49,115 bases of DNA from Acidobacteriales bacterium 13_2_20CM_55_8 (lineage in GTDB: Bacteria > Acidobacteriota > Terriglobia > Terriglobales > Acidobacteriaceae): contig MNDG01000151.1 of the NCBI GenBank assembly GCA_001914815.1, positions 7,669 through 56,783 on the forward strand. Reading direction: 5' to 3'. A model generated the notes under the pieces. It did no database searches, was not told where the DNA came from, and saw nothing but the letters and a program-made list of their open reading frames with translations. Below, piece by piece: positions 1 to 9,361 of this stretch. The position numbers were made by a program, and so were the translations under genes. Numbering within the stretch: the stretch's first letter is position 1; each line of letters opens with the position of its first letter.

Positions 1-156
1 CCGCCTGTGCGTCCATGTTCACGCCCTCTTCAGGTCCCATCACATTTGGATTCCCTGACACTCCGGCTGAAAGTTGCGCCAACGCGAAGGACTGCCCATT
101 TAGTGCTCGCGCTCGTGACGAAGGTTTTTAACCCGGCGCCTTCAGAATAAAGTACG

Positions 157-1389
157 TTATTCCCGGCGCATGGCAAGCTGTCTTTCATCCGGAGTCATTG
201 CCTTCCAGAGAATTTCCAAGTCCTGCTGGATGCGGCTGTTCCCCGGATCTCCATGCAGGGCGCGGGCGAACCATCGGTAAGCGGTGGGCAGGTCGCGGGT
301 AGCGCAATGTCCGGTGAAGTACATCGTGCCAAGCATGGCTTGGGCTTTGGAGTTCGAATGTTGAGCGGCAGTTTGCAAATACTTCTGCGCTCGATCGCAA
401 TTTTCCGGAACACCTGTGCCGTAGAGATATTTCTCTCCATCGGCAATTAGTCTTTCGTCAGAGGTGTCGGAAGAAGTTGCTGGTTGAATTTCCTTTTTTG
501 GAGATTTTGGGACGGCCGCGCGCGGCTTGGTGTTTTTCACTGGAACAGTGTCAGTTTCAGCCGCCGCCTGGTCTGGTTTCGCGGAGGATTCTTCCGCATT
601 AGAACCTTCACCGGATTGCGACTCCGCGGATTCCGCCGCTTTACTTTGCGAAGCGGTTGCATTCGAGGTTGTAGCGGCCGAAGCTGGAGCTGACGAAGCT
701 GGAGTCGAAGTCTCCGCCGCTGGCGGTTGCTTTGCCGGGTCGGTTTTCTCCGGCGCAGTGGTGGAACGCTCATCTTGTGGCGTGATGGTATGTGAATCTG
801 TTGCCGATGCCGGCGGTGGTTCGGTTGGTGTCTGCGACGAGGAATTCGTGGAACTGGATGGCGCGATGATCGCTTGCACCCGATGCAACGCTTCCGCCGC
901 CCGCGGATAAATCTCTGCCCGCCAACGCCAGCCCGCGTAGACGACTCCGGCGAGCAGCAACAGCAAAACTATCGACATGCTCTTATGTCCCGAGGACGGT
1001 TCTTCATCCTCGAGCAGGTAATCAAGATCGCGAGCCGGTTCGTCCCCCAGGCCCAAAAACGACGGACCACTCACCGGCTGCGATCGTTCGCGCGGTGCAC
1101 TTGTGCGTGAGCTTTGACTGGAAGCCCTCTCACTCGGACGGACTGAAGGTTCATCCCCCAATCCCAAAATCGAGGGCGTTCGTCCGTGGGGCGAATCTGT
1201 CCGTAACCTTTGACTTGGACTCTGCTGCAACGGCGCCTGACGAATTGGCGGAGCCGGAATTGCCGAAGGTGGAATTGCCGGGGAGGAAGCGGGAACCGAA
1301 ACCGGCACCGTCAGTTGCGTTCCGCACATTCCGCAAAAGCGGTGCTGCTCTTTATTTTCAAACCCGCATTTAGGACACCGTGGCAGCAT
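157..1389 (-). CDS. Membrane protein with N-terminal zinc ribbon, low-complexity Ser/Pro/Thr region, one TM helix and C-terminal SEL1-like repeats
   Basis: ORF track; N-term CPKCGFENKEQHRFCGMCG (CxxC..CxxC), TM SIVLLLLLAGVVYAGW, C-term LYGTGVPENCDRAQKYLQTAAQHSNSKAQAMLGTMYFTGH typical of SEL1. Confidence 0.8.
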   Translation of the reverse strand: MLPRCPKCGFENKEQHRFCGMCGTQLTVPVSVPASSPAIPPSAIPAPPIRQAPLQQSPSQRLRTDSPHGRTPSILGLGDEPSVRPSERASSQSSRTSAPRERSQPVSGPSFLGLGDEPARDLDYLLEDEEPSSGHKSMSIVLLLLLAGVVYAGWRWRAEIYPRAAEALHRVQAIIAPSSSTNSSSQTPTEPPPASATDSHTITPQDERSTTAPEKTDPAKQPPAAETSTPASSAPASAATTSNATASQSKAAESAESQSGEGSNAEESSAKPDQAAAETDTVPVKNTKPRAAVPKSPKKEIQPATSSDTSDERLIADGEKYLYGTGVPENCDRAQKYLQTAAQHSNSKAQAMLGTMYFTGHCATRDLPTAYRWFARALHGDPGNSRIQQDLEILWKAMTPDERQLAMRRE

Positions 1390-1551
1390 AAAACGTGAAT
1401 TCCTGTATTCTCTTGGATGTCAAATCCTAGCTTCCCGTTGGGCTGATTACAGGCCTCTCTCTCTCTCACTTTACACCCTCTTTGCAACGTGTTACCCTCA
1501 ATGAAGTTACAAAGAAAAAATCGAAACTGACGACAGGAGTGCACCAGCTTA

Positions 1552-1818
1552 GTGTTAGCCAGAGAGCAGAAGAAGTCCCTCATTGACCAGTACGGTACGC
1601 ATCCCACCGACACGGGCAGTCCAGAAGTCCAAATCGCGCTGTTAAGCGAGCGCATTGGTCACCTGACGGAACACTTCAAAACGCACCTGAAAGACCATGG
1701 TTCACGCCGCGGTCTTCTCATGCTGGTCAGCAAGCGACGCCGCCTGCTGGATTACCTCAAGACATACGATTCCGAACGCTACAAGACCGTCGTTCAGAAG
1801 CTTGGGCTGCGTAAGTAA
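1552..1818 (+). CDS. rpsO: 30S ribosomal protein S15 (GTG start)
   Basis: 88 aa; [50 protein letters not shown] is diagnostic of S15; followed by pnp. Confidence 0.98.
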   Translation: MLAREQKKSLIDQYGTHPTDTGSPEVQIALLSERIGHLTEHFKTHLKDHGSRRGLLMLVSKRRRLLDYLKTYDSERYKTVVQKLGLRK

Positions 1819-1825
1819 TTTCCCA

Positions 1826-1841
1826 TTCAGCGTGTGCTGAA
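1826..1841 (+). promoter_or_regulatory. Short hairpin in the rpsO-pnp spacer (TTCAGC-GTGT-GCTGAA)
   Basis: Perfect 6-bp stem with tetraloop just after the rpsO stop codon. Confidence 0.45.
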
Positions 1842-1936
1842 GATATTTGCAGCTTCCAGAGGTGCGTTTCCGGCCATCTCCAAACTCTCTACTGGCCCTC
1901 CAGGATCTCTCCTCCTGCCCAGAAGGAACATGAATT

Positions 1937-4282
1937 ATGACGCATGAAGTAATTGTTGATCTAGCCGGCGGTAAACGAATCTCATTTGAAACCGGAAAAT
2001 TGGCCAGGCAGGCTCATGGCGCAGTAGTGGTGCGCATGGGCGATAATGTCGTTCTTGCCACTGCCACCGCCAACCCCGATCCTCGCGAAGGCATTGACTT
2101 CTTCCCCTTGACGGTCGATTACCGCGAATACACCTATGCTGGCGGACGCATTCCCGGCGGATTCATAAAGCGTGAAGGACGTCCCAGCGAGCGCGAAATC
2201 CTTACCAGTCGCCAGATTGACCGCCCGGTTCGCCCTCTTTTCCCCGAAGGCTTCCGCTGCGAAACTCAGGTGATTGCATTCGTTCTCTCCGCCGATACCG
2301 AGAACGATCCGGATGTGGCCGGCATCAATGGTGCCTCCGCTGCACTGACAATTTCCGATATTCCATTCAACGGCCCCATCGGCGCAGTGCGCGTCGGCCT
2401 GGTCAGTGGCCAATTCATCATCAATCCAACCTACAGCGAAATGCGCGACAGCCTGATCAACATCATGGTGGTCGGCACCGCGGATGGCATTGTGATGATC
2501 GAGTCCGGCGCCAAAGAAGTAAAAGAAGAGACGGTGGTCGACGCCATCGAGTTCGCCCACACTGAAATCAAGAAAATCTGCGCCTCCATCAATGACCTTC
2601 GGAAAAAAGCCGGTAAGCCCAAGCGGGAAGTTACCGCGCCCGAATTTGATGAGCGTTATTACAGCGATCTCAAATCGCGCATCGGCGCCGATCTTACCGA
2701 GCGCCTCGATACAGAGAAGCATCCGAAAGCAGAAAGTTACACGCTGGTCAGGGAATTGAAAAAAGTGCTAGTGGCTGCTCTTCCGGAAGAAGATGAAGCC
2801 GCGCAGACCAAGGTCAAAACCTACTACGAAATTCTGCGAGAGAGAATCTTCCGCGAGGCCGTGATCAACCAGAAACGCCGTCCCGATGGACGCGCCTTCG
2901 ATCAGATCCGCGCCATCTCCATCGAGGTCGGTGTCCTGCCGCGCACCCACGGTTCCGCAATTTTCACTCGCGGCGAAACCCAAGCGTTAGTTACCACCAC
3001 CCTCGGCACCAGCGACGACATGCAACGCCTGGAAGTCTTCGAAGGCGAAGCCAAAAAACGCTTCATGCTCCACTACAACTTTCCGCCGTTTTCTGTGGGG
3101 GAAGTGGCATTTTTGCGTGGGGCAGGGCGTCGAGAGATTGGACACGGGGCGCTGGCCGAACGATCGGTTTCCGCAGTGCTGCCGCCGGAAGATAAGTGGC
3201 CATACGCGATGCGCGTGGTCTCGGACATTCTTGAATCGAACGGGTCGTCATCGATGGCGACGGTTTGCGGGGCCTCGCTTTCGTTGATGGATGCGGGCGT
3301 TCCCTTGAAGGCTCCGGTCGCAGGTGTGGCAATGGGACTGGTGAAGGAAGGCGAGAAGTACGCCATCCTGACGGACATCGCCGGCGCTGAAGATCACTAC
3401 GGCGATATGGACTTCAAAGTTGCAGGCACCAGGGATGGCATCACTGCCTTGCAGATGGACATCAAGGTCGGGGGCATCACGGCGCAGATCATGCGTGAGG
3501 CTCTCGCCCAGGCGCAGCGCGCCCGTATGTTCCTGCTCGACAAGATGAACGAAGCTTTGTCCACGGGGCGGGAAAAAGTTTCGGCGTTTGCGCCGCGTAT
3601 TTATACCCTTCAAATTCCAGTGGACAAGATTCGCGACGTGATCGGACCGGGCGGCAAAATGATTCGCAGCATCATCGAGCAGACCGGTGTGAAGATCGAC
3701 GTGGAGGATTCGGGCAAAATCAACGTCGCTTCCAATGACGAAGCTTCTGCCGCGAAAGCTCTGCAGATTATCGGTGATCTCACCGCGACCGCCGAAGTAG
3801 GGAAAACCTATCTTGGCAAGGTTTCGCGCCTGGCTGATTTCGGCGCCTTCGTTGAAATCCTTCCCGGACTGGACGGCCTGCTGCACATCAGCGAAGTGGC
3901 CGAGCACCGTATCAAGGACGTCCGCGATGAACTGAAAGAGGGCGATCAGGTACTGGTGAAAGTACTGGCCGTCGAAGGCAACCGCATTCGGCTGTCGCGC
4001 AAAGCCATCCTCAAAGAGCAGCGGGCAAAAATGGGCGGAGGTGAAGCGGCACCCGAAACTGCAGCTGCAGCCATCACCATCGAGGGCGGCGGCGACTTTC
4101 CTGACGAGCCCGAACCCAATTTTAATCGTGACGCCCCACAAACCGGATCCGGCGATCGTCCTGATCGTGGTCCAGACCGCGGAGGACGTGGCGGCCGTCC
4201 CGGTGGCGGTGGCGGCGGAGGACGTCGTCGTGGGCGCGGGCATAACGGACGGGGTGGACATGGTGGACCGCCGCGTCACTAA
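1937..4282 (+). CDS. pnp: Polyribonucleotide nucleotidyltransferase with KH and S1 domains and a long Gly/Arg-rich C-terminal tail
   Basis: 781 aa; IGPGGKMIRSIIEQTGVKIDVED (KH), GKVSRLADFGAFVEILPGLDGLLHISEVA (S1), tail GGRGGRPGGGGGGGRRRGRGHNGRGGHGGPPRH. Confidence 0.98.
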   Translation: MTHEVIVDLAGGKRISFETGKLARQAHGAVVVRMGDNVVLATATANPDPREGIDFFPLTVDYREYTYAGGRIPGGFIKREGRPSEREILTSRQIDRPVRPLFPEGFRCETQVIAFVLSADTENDPDVAGINGASAALTISDIPFNGPIGAVRVGLVSGQFIINPTYSEMRDSLINIMVVGTADGIVMIESGAKEVKEETVVDAIEFAHTEIKKICASINDLRKKAGKPKREVTAPEFDERYYSDLKSRIGADLTERLDTEKHPKAESYTLVRELKKVLVAALPEEDEAAQTKVKTYYEILRERIFREAVINQKRRPDGRAFDQIRAISIEVGVLPRTHGSAIFTRGETQALVTTTLGTSDDMQRLEVFEGEAKKRFMLHYNFPPFSVGEVAFLRGAGRREIGHGALAERSVSAVLPPEDKWPYAMRVVSDILESNGSSSMATVCGASLSLMDAGVPLKAPVAGVAMGLVKEGEKYAILTDIAGAEDHYGDMDFKVAGTRDGITALQMDIKVGGITAQIMREALAQAQRARMFLLDKMNEALSTGREKVSAFAPRIYTLQIPVDKIRDVIGPGGKMIRSIIEQTGVKIDVEDSGKINVASNDEASAAKALQIIGDLTATAEVGKTYLGKVSRLADFGAFVEILPGLDGLLHISEVAEHRIKDVRDELKEGDQVLVKVLAVEGNRIRLSRKAILKEQRAKMGGGEAAPETAAAAITIEGGGDFPDEPEPNFNRDAPQTGSGDRPDRGPDRGGRGGRPGGGGGGGRRRGRGHNGRGGHGGPPRH

Positions 4283-4302
4283 GGCGTGAAACCAGTAAAG
4301 TC

Positions 4303-4321
4303 GACAGGCGAGTCGCCTGTC
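4303..4321. repeat. Perfect 19-bp palindrome GACAGGCGA-G-TCGCCTGTC downstream of pnp
   Basis: 9-bp arms with 1-nt centre, read directly; no T-run follows. Confidence 0.7.
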
Positions 4322-4377
4322 GCTACGCAATCGAACTTACACGGCAGAGGTTTGTTACGCAGTGCACGCGTTTAGCT

Positions 4378-4716
4378 GTGTTGACGGCCGTGTTCGCAAT
4401 CGCGACCGTCGTGTTTCCATCGGCCTTTGCCCAAGACAGAGGGCGCGAGGGATCCTCAGAAAAGGCGCACTGTAAACAACTGAAAGAGCGTCATAAGCTC
4501 GAGGCTAGAGAGCTTCGCGACCGACAACGGGATGAACTTGCCAGATGTCGTCCCTTATCCAGCGCAAGGTGTGAAGAGCTGAAGGAACGGCAGAAGCGGG
4601 AAGTCAAGGAATGGAAGGAACGTACCAAGGACCAGCTAAAGGATTGTAAAGAAGAGAGAAAAGATGACAAAAAGGAACGTAAAGAATACGAAAAGGACAA
4701 AGACAAGCATTTCTAG
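4378..4716 (+). CDS. Secreted, highly charged K/E/R-rich helical hypothetical protein (GTG start)
   Basis: Signal-like N-term MLTAVFAIATVVFPSAFAQ followed by about 90 aa of K/E/R with four Cys. Confidence 0.6.
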   Translation: MLTAVFAIATVVFPSAFAQDRGREGSSEKAHCKQLKERHKLEARELRDRQRDELARCRPLSSARCEELKERQKREVKEWKERTKDQLKDCKEERKDDKKERKEYEKDKDKHF

Positions 4717-4787
4717 CGCGGTCTAAAATAATTTCGCCTACCGGGAAACCTGTAGGAGGGGGCTGGAATCCAAGGTACGGCGCTTTT

Positions 4788-5063
4788 ATGCAAACCTTAT
4801 TTCCCCCGATTGAAGAACGCAGACCGCGAAGTGCTGGTATCCAGATTGAAGCCGCTTACGATTGCGACGGTTCCCGCTGTCATCAACCGGTATTCAGACA
4901 AGACGGCACCCTGAACTACGTCGCCCCCCATTGCCATTTAGTGGAGTGGAATTCCAAGGGACCAACGTATTACCCGATATTTTGCGATTTTCCCGAGAAC
5001 AGCGAGCCGACATCGCCTGTCAGAAGGGACGATTCACTGTTCGCGAACTATCCCCCATTTTAG
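4788..5063 (+). CDS. Hypothetical protein
   Basis: 91-aa ORF, no recognised family. Confidence 0.4.
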   Translation: MQTLFPPIEERRPRSAGIQIEAAYDCDGSRCHQPVFRQDGTLNYVAPHCHLVEWNSKGPTYYPIFCDFPENSEPTSPVRRDDSLFANYPPF

Positions 5064-5100
5064 GTAGCGACGGCGTCCCGCCAGCGCTACTCGTTGCTTC

Positions 5101-5220
5101 ATGGACAAGAAAGAAATTAACTCTCCGAAACTGACTGCCAACTTCCTGATCTGGATCTGCGGAGTCGGCGCTCTGCTGCTGGTAGCTTTCCTGGCACACT
5201 TCGTCTGGAAGATCCTGTAA
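5101..5220 (+). CDS. Small single-TM protein, 39 aa (below the ORF-track length cutoff)
   Basis: ATG to TAA: MDKKEINSPKLTANFLIWICGVGALLLVAFLAHFVWKIL; hydrophilic start, one TM helix. Confidence 0.45.
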   Translation: MDKKEINSPKLTANFLIWICGVGALLLVAFLAHFVWKIL

Positions 5221-5235
5221 GGGTCGAGCGCAACC

Positions 5236-5670
5236 CTATTTATGTTCGATGAAGTCCTTGAGGTGTTTGGCAACCGCCTCAGCCATGGATTGCTGGTTCT
5301 TGTTGCCGCCTCTCTGTTTGTTCACCGAGTATGCCCAAAGCATCTTGCTTGAACTGATTTCAATGTATTGGACAGAAACGCTTCCTTTGTCCTCAATCCC
5401 TGCGCAAGAAGCGAACAGGCAACGAGTGATTTTGGCTCCGGTGGATTCCTGTTTGACCTCGACCGGTGCGGCTTTTAGCAAGTAGGCAGCTTTAGTCTGG
5501 TCCATGACGATATCGATGGGAACGCCCTTCTTCGCCATCGCCGCACCGAGGTAAGTTTCAAAACCATTTTGCGGTGCAATATAGACCGCGGGCCGCTGTG
5601 TCTGAGCGACACTCGGCAGCGACGCGACCAACAACGTCAGAAGTAATCCAGTTTTTTTCATTTTCCGCAC
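5236..5670 (-). CDS. Exported hypothetical protein
   Basis: Signal peptide MRKMKKTGLLLTLLVASLPSVAQ; 144 aa. Confidence 0.6.
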   Translation of the reverse strand: MRKMKKTGLLLTLLVASLPSVAQTQRPAVYIAPQNGFETYLGAAMAKKGVPIDIVMDQTKAAYLLKAAPVEVKQESTGAKITRCLFASCAGIEDKGSVSVQYIEISSSKMLWAYSVNKQRGGNKNQQSMAEAVAKHLKDFIEHK

Positions 5671-5858
5671 GCCTCCACGGCAAGCCTATGACGGAGTGTG
5701 CCGATCGACAAAGTTACGCAGGTAATTGACAGGGGATCTCGTCGGTGGGGCCACTCGGCGAGGGGATGCGGAGAGCAGAAGGGGGACATTGTACGAGAAG
5801 TTCTACCGTGGAACTCCCGTGCACAATGCCCCCGATCAGACGACTAAATTCTCTCTAG

Positions 5859-6779
5859 TCACTGCTTCTCTTTTTCCGCTATTTTGGTTTTACTGCTGGC
5901 TTTTACCAGAGGTGCTTTAGCGGCACTTGCCTTCGCATTGACTGCCGCGGTTCCCTTCGGTCTCCAGAAATCCGGGGAAGCCGAAGCCACCTGCTCTGGT
6001 GCATTGCTGGCATCGGCCAAGAACCGGCTGATCACGGTTTCTGTGTTAGAGACCGCTTCGGCATTCGTTTTGAGAAACTTCTGATAGCCATCTTCTCCCA
6101 ACGTTTGCTGAATCGGTGGGATCGAATCAAATCCCGCTAAAGAACTCTGCAGGGTCGTGACATAAAAGACGGTGCCTTCCTGGCCGGCCACCGCTTGGGA
6201 GACTAAGACTGTTAGCGGGGGTGAGGCCTTTTCGCGCGCCGCTTTCACATCTTTGAGAAGCGCCTCGAAGTTCGCAACCTGGCCTGGCCGGACGTGAACG
6301 ACGTTGGTGCGCAACCAGCGGGATTCTCCGAGCAGCTTCGCCATAGCCGCGGGATCGGCCGGCGGGTTGCTGCTCAGATCGAAGCGCCGGCGACGGAATT
6401 CGGACCGTGAACTTACCAGGCACTGACTGAAATCCTGGAACAACTTGTCAGTTGCCGCTTTCCCGTACGCTTTTTGTATCGCCCCGTAAAATGTGCCAAA
6501 GGCTTTTTCTACTTCGCCATAGGTATGGCGCATGCTGATAAAGCTGACACGATCTCCTACACCGTAAACCGTCTCCGTGGCGAGCCAGGCATCGCCATTG
6601 TTCTGCCGATTAGCCGCCGCGACTTTCTTGGTGATGGCGTCGAAGTCCGCGCGTTTTTCTGGTTTGACCTGGACAGTAAACACGTCAAGATATTCTTCCG
6701 CCGCTGGCTGAGCTTGACCGACTGCCAGCACCGCGAGCAACACGACTGCGACCGCGGTCCATATGGCTTTCCGCTGCAT
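5859..6779 (-). CDS. Exported hypothetical protein (start moved to internal ATG; track ORF extends to 6848)
   Basis: MQRKAIWTAVAVVLLAVLAVGQAQPAAEEYLDVF is a clear signal peptide beginning at 6779. Confidence 0.65.
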   Translation of the reverse strand: MQRKAIWTAVAVVLLAVLAVGQAQPAAEEYLDVFTVQVKPEKRADFDAITKKVAAANRQNNGDAWLATETVYGVGDRVSFISMRHTYGEVEKAFGTFYGAIQKAYGKAATDKLFQDFSQCLVSSRSEFRRRRFDLSSNPPADPAAMAKLLGESRWLRTNVVHVRPGQVANFEALLKDVKAAREKASPPLTVLVSQAVAGQEGTVFYVTTLQSSLAGFDSIPPIQQTLGEDGYQKFLKTNAEAVSNTETVISRFLADASNAPEQVASASPDFWRPKGTAAVNAKASAAKAPLVKASSKTKIAEKEKQ

Positions 6780-6912
6780 AGCATCCTCCTTCTGATTGGA
6801 CGTTTCCCGAGAGAGGGGCAACGTACACGCAGGCGGGGCGGACGTCAAGTGAGAGTTCGTGGATTTCCGTGCTCCTCGAACTCTTGGGATACCGCGTGGA
6901 AGTTGGCGCAGA

Positions 6913-6947
6913 GACTAGAAACCAGAAACCGGACACCCGAAACTCGA
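6913..6947. repeat. Intergenic period-7 degenerate repeat array (5 units, NACYNGA)
   Basis: GACTAGA|AACCAGA|AACCGGA|CACCCGA|AACTCGA. Confidence 0.75.
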
Positions 6948-6954
6948 GTTTGCT

Positions 6955-8259
6955 TCAGGCGCGTACTGCTGGAGCCACGGCTCGCTTAGGAAGCATTTCC
7001 CCGATGCGGCGAATCTGGGCGCCTACGCCGCGCAGTTTTTCCTCGATGTGTTCGTAGCCGCGGTCGATGTGATAGACGCGGTCGATAATGGATTCGCCTT
7101 CCGCGACCAGGGCGGCCAACACCAGCGATGCGGATGCGCGCAAGTCGGAAGCCAGCACGGCGGCGGCGCTGAGCGGAGATTTGCCTTGAACCACGGCGCG
7201 CCGTCCTTCAATTTTGATCTTCGCTCCCATGCGCACTAGTTCCTGGGCGTGCACGAAACGGTTCTCGAAAATATTTTCTGTGATGATGGATGTTCCCTCC
7301 GCTTGCGTGGCCAGAACCATATATTGTGCCTGCACGTCGGTAGGGAATCCGGGATACTCCTCGGTGACGATGTCGGAGGCTTTCAGCGGCGCATCGCCCA
7401 TCACGCGTACCGAATCCGCGCTGTGGACAGTTTTCACGCCGGCTTCTTCCAGCTTCTGCAACAAAGCGTCAAGATGACGAGGATCGCACCCCGTCACATT
7501 CAAATCGCCTCCAGTCAATGCTCCGGCAATGATGAAAGTGGCGGCCTCGATGCGGTCAGGAATAATGCGATGCCGGGCGCCATGGAGTTTGCTCACACCT
7601 TTCACACGAATCGTGGCAGTGCCAGCACCTTCAATATGAGCGCCCATTTTGTTGAGCAGTTCGGCCAGATCGGCGACTTCCGGTTCGCGCGCACAATTCT
7701 GCATAACAGTTTCACCGTCGGCGAGCGACGCTGCCATCAGTAAGTCTTCGGTGCCAGTCACGGTAATTTTGTCGAAGACGATTTCCGCGCCGCGCAGACG
7801 TTTCGCGCTGGCTTCCACATAGCCGTGATCCTGAGTTATGGCTGCGCCCAGCCGCTCCAGTCCCTTGATGTGCAGATCGATGGGGCGAGATCCAATGGCG
7901 CAGCCTCCCGGCAGTGAAACGCGGGCGCGTCCGCAGCGCGCTACCAGCGGACCGAGGACAAGAGTCGAGGCGCGCATGGTCTTGACCAGTTCGTAGGAGG
8001 CCTCGGGTGACGTCAGATTGCGGCAGCAGAGCGTGGTGCGATGCTGGGCGCGACCGTACCCGAGTTCGACTTCAGCCCCCATCGCTGCCAGCAGCTTGCG
8101 CGTCGTCTCTATATCGCGCACCTGCGGAATGTTTTCCAGGATGACGGGCTCGTCCGTGAGAATGGCGGCGGCCATAGCCGGCAAGGCGGCATTCTTAGCC
8201 CCGCTGACGCGAACTATCCCCAGCAGCGGATTTCCGCCGCGGATCACGAATTTGTCCAT
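6955..8259 (-). CDS. murA: UDP-N-acetylglucosamine 1-carboxyvinyltransferase
   Basis: [74 protein letters not shown]. Confidence 0.97.
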   Translation of the reverse strand: MDKFVIRGGNPLLGIVRVSGAKNAALPAMAAAILTDEPVILENIPQVRDIETTRKLLAAMGAEVELGYGRAQHRTTLCCRNLTSPEASYELVKTMRASTLVLGPLVARCGRARVSLPGGCAIGSRPIDLHIKGLERLGAAITQDHGYVEASAKRLRGAEIVFDKITVTGTEDLLMAASLADGETVMQNCAREPEVADLAELLNKMGAHIEGAGTATIRVKGVSKLHGARHRIIPDRIEAATFIIAGALTGGDLNVTGCDPRHLDALLQKLEEAGVKTVHSADSVRVMGDAPLKASDIVTEEYPGFPTDVQAQYMVLATQAEGTSIITENIFENRFVHAQELVRMGAKIKIEGRRAVVQGKSPLSAAAVLASDLRASASLVLAALVAEGESIIDRVYHIDRGYEHIEEKLRGVGAQIRRIGEMLPKRAVAPAVRA

Positions 8260-8428
8260 ATCTAAATAATTCCTTGCGTAAGCCCCATCGCTCCCATTCT
8301 AGCGGGGAATAAGGTGGACAACAGTGAGGAAATTATTAATCGGGAGGGCATGGCTGGGTGTCGTTGTCGTTCGTCGCCGGCCGTTCGCTTACCATCAAGG
8401 ACCCACGGCCAACGCCAACGACGGCTTC

Positions 8429-9361
8429 CTACAAACTTCGCGCTGCGGCAATGGCATGACGGACATGGCCATTCGCAGCCTTCAACGCCCGTTGAGCTTC
8501 GGCGCGGCTGACCTGTGCTTCTGACATCACCAATGCCAAGGGAATGCTGTTTCCGGACCTTCTAAGCGCCTTTTGCGCGGCTTTTCTGCCCAGGCCGGTG
8601 GTAAGTTGCAGGATTCTCAAGGCGCGATCCGCTAGCTTTTCATTTTTCTGATGTAGGTTGACCATCAGATTGCCATAAACGTAGCCCAGGCGAATCATGG
8701 CTCCGCTGGAAAGCATATTCAGGACCATCTTTTGCGCGGTGCCCGCTTTCATGCGCGTGGATCCGGAGATGACCTCGGGACCAACCTCAGTAACGATTGC
8801 CAGGTCCGCGGCTTTTTCCAGGGGAGAATTGCGGTTGCAGGTGACGGCGATGGTCTGCGCCCCATGCCGGCGAGCGTAGGCAATGGCGGCCACCGTGAAT
8901 GGAGTGCGTCCGCTGGCGGCGATGCCCACCACTACATCATTTTTCCCTGGCTTTTTCTTCGCGATCTCGCGCTCCCCGAGCTTAGGAGAGTCCTCGTCGG
9001 TTTCTACTGCCGCGCCCAGAGCTCTTAACCCTCCGGCGATGATGAACTGCACTGTTTGGCGATGAGTGTCGAATGTAGGCGGACACTCGGCGGCATCGAG
9101 TGCAGCGATGCGTCCGCTCGTGCCAGTGCCGACGTAAATGAGACGGCCGCCTCGTTGCAGAGCAGATGCGATGATGTCGATGGCACGTGCGATCTGTGGC
9201 AGGACACGCTTTACCGCGGCAGCGACTCTGGCATCTTCGGAATTCATGATGCGCGCCAGTTGCAGCGATGGTTTCAGATCCAGGTCCGCCGAAGCCGGAT
9301 TCGCTTTTTCAGTGACGAGACCGACTAAGTCGGTGCGTTGCTTTTTTACTGAACCTCTCAA
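8429..9361 (-). CDS. murQ: N-acetylmuramic acid 6-phosphate etherase (TTG start overlapping upstream stop)
   Basis: IYVGTGTSGRIAALDAAECPPTF; VVGIAASGRTPF; STRMKAGTAQKMVLNMLSS; start/stop overlap TTGA with upstream gene. Confidence 0.95.
   Translation of the reverse strand: MRGSVKKQRTDLVGLVTEKANPASADLDLKPSLQLARIMNSEDARVAAAVKRVLPQIARAIDIIASALQRGGRLIYVGTGTSGRIAALDAAECPPTFDTHRQTVQFIIAGGLRALGAAVETDEDSPKLGEREIAKKKPGKNDVVVGIAASGRTPFTVAAIAYARRHGAQTIAVTCNRNSPLEKAADLAIVTEVGPEVISGSTRMKAGTAQKMVLNMLSSGAMIRLGYVYGNLMVNLHQKNEKLADRALRILQLTTGLGRKAAQKALRRSGNSIPLALVMSEAQVSRAEAQRALKAANGHVRHAIAAARSL

Noticed and set aside
1390-1551. S15-binding leader riboregulator upstream of rpsO
   Set aside because: The leader is ~160 nt and CT-rich but I could not draw a convincing pseudoknot or a known S15-binding fold by eye.
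3248-4330. 360-aa ORF antisense to pnp (and 246-aa at 1982-2722)
   Set aside because: Shadow ORFs of a high-GC conserved gene; no recognisable motifs; the pnp frame is unambiguous.
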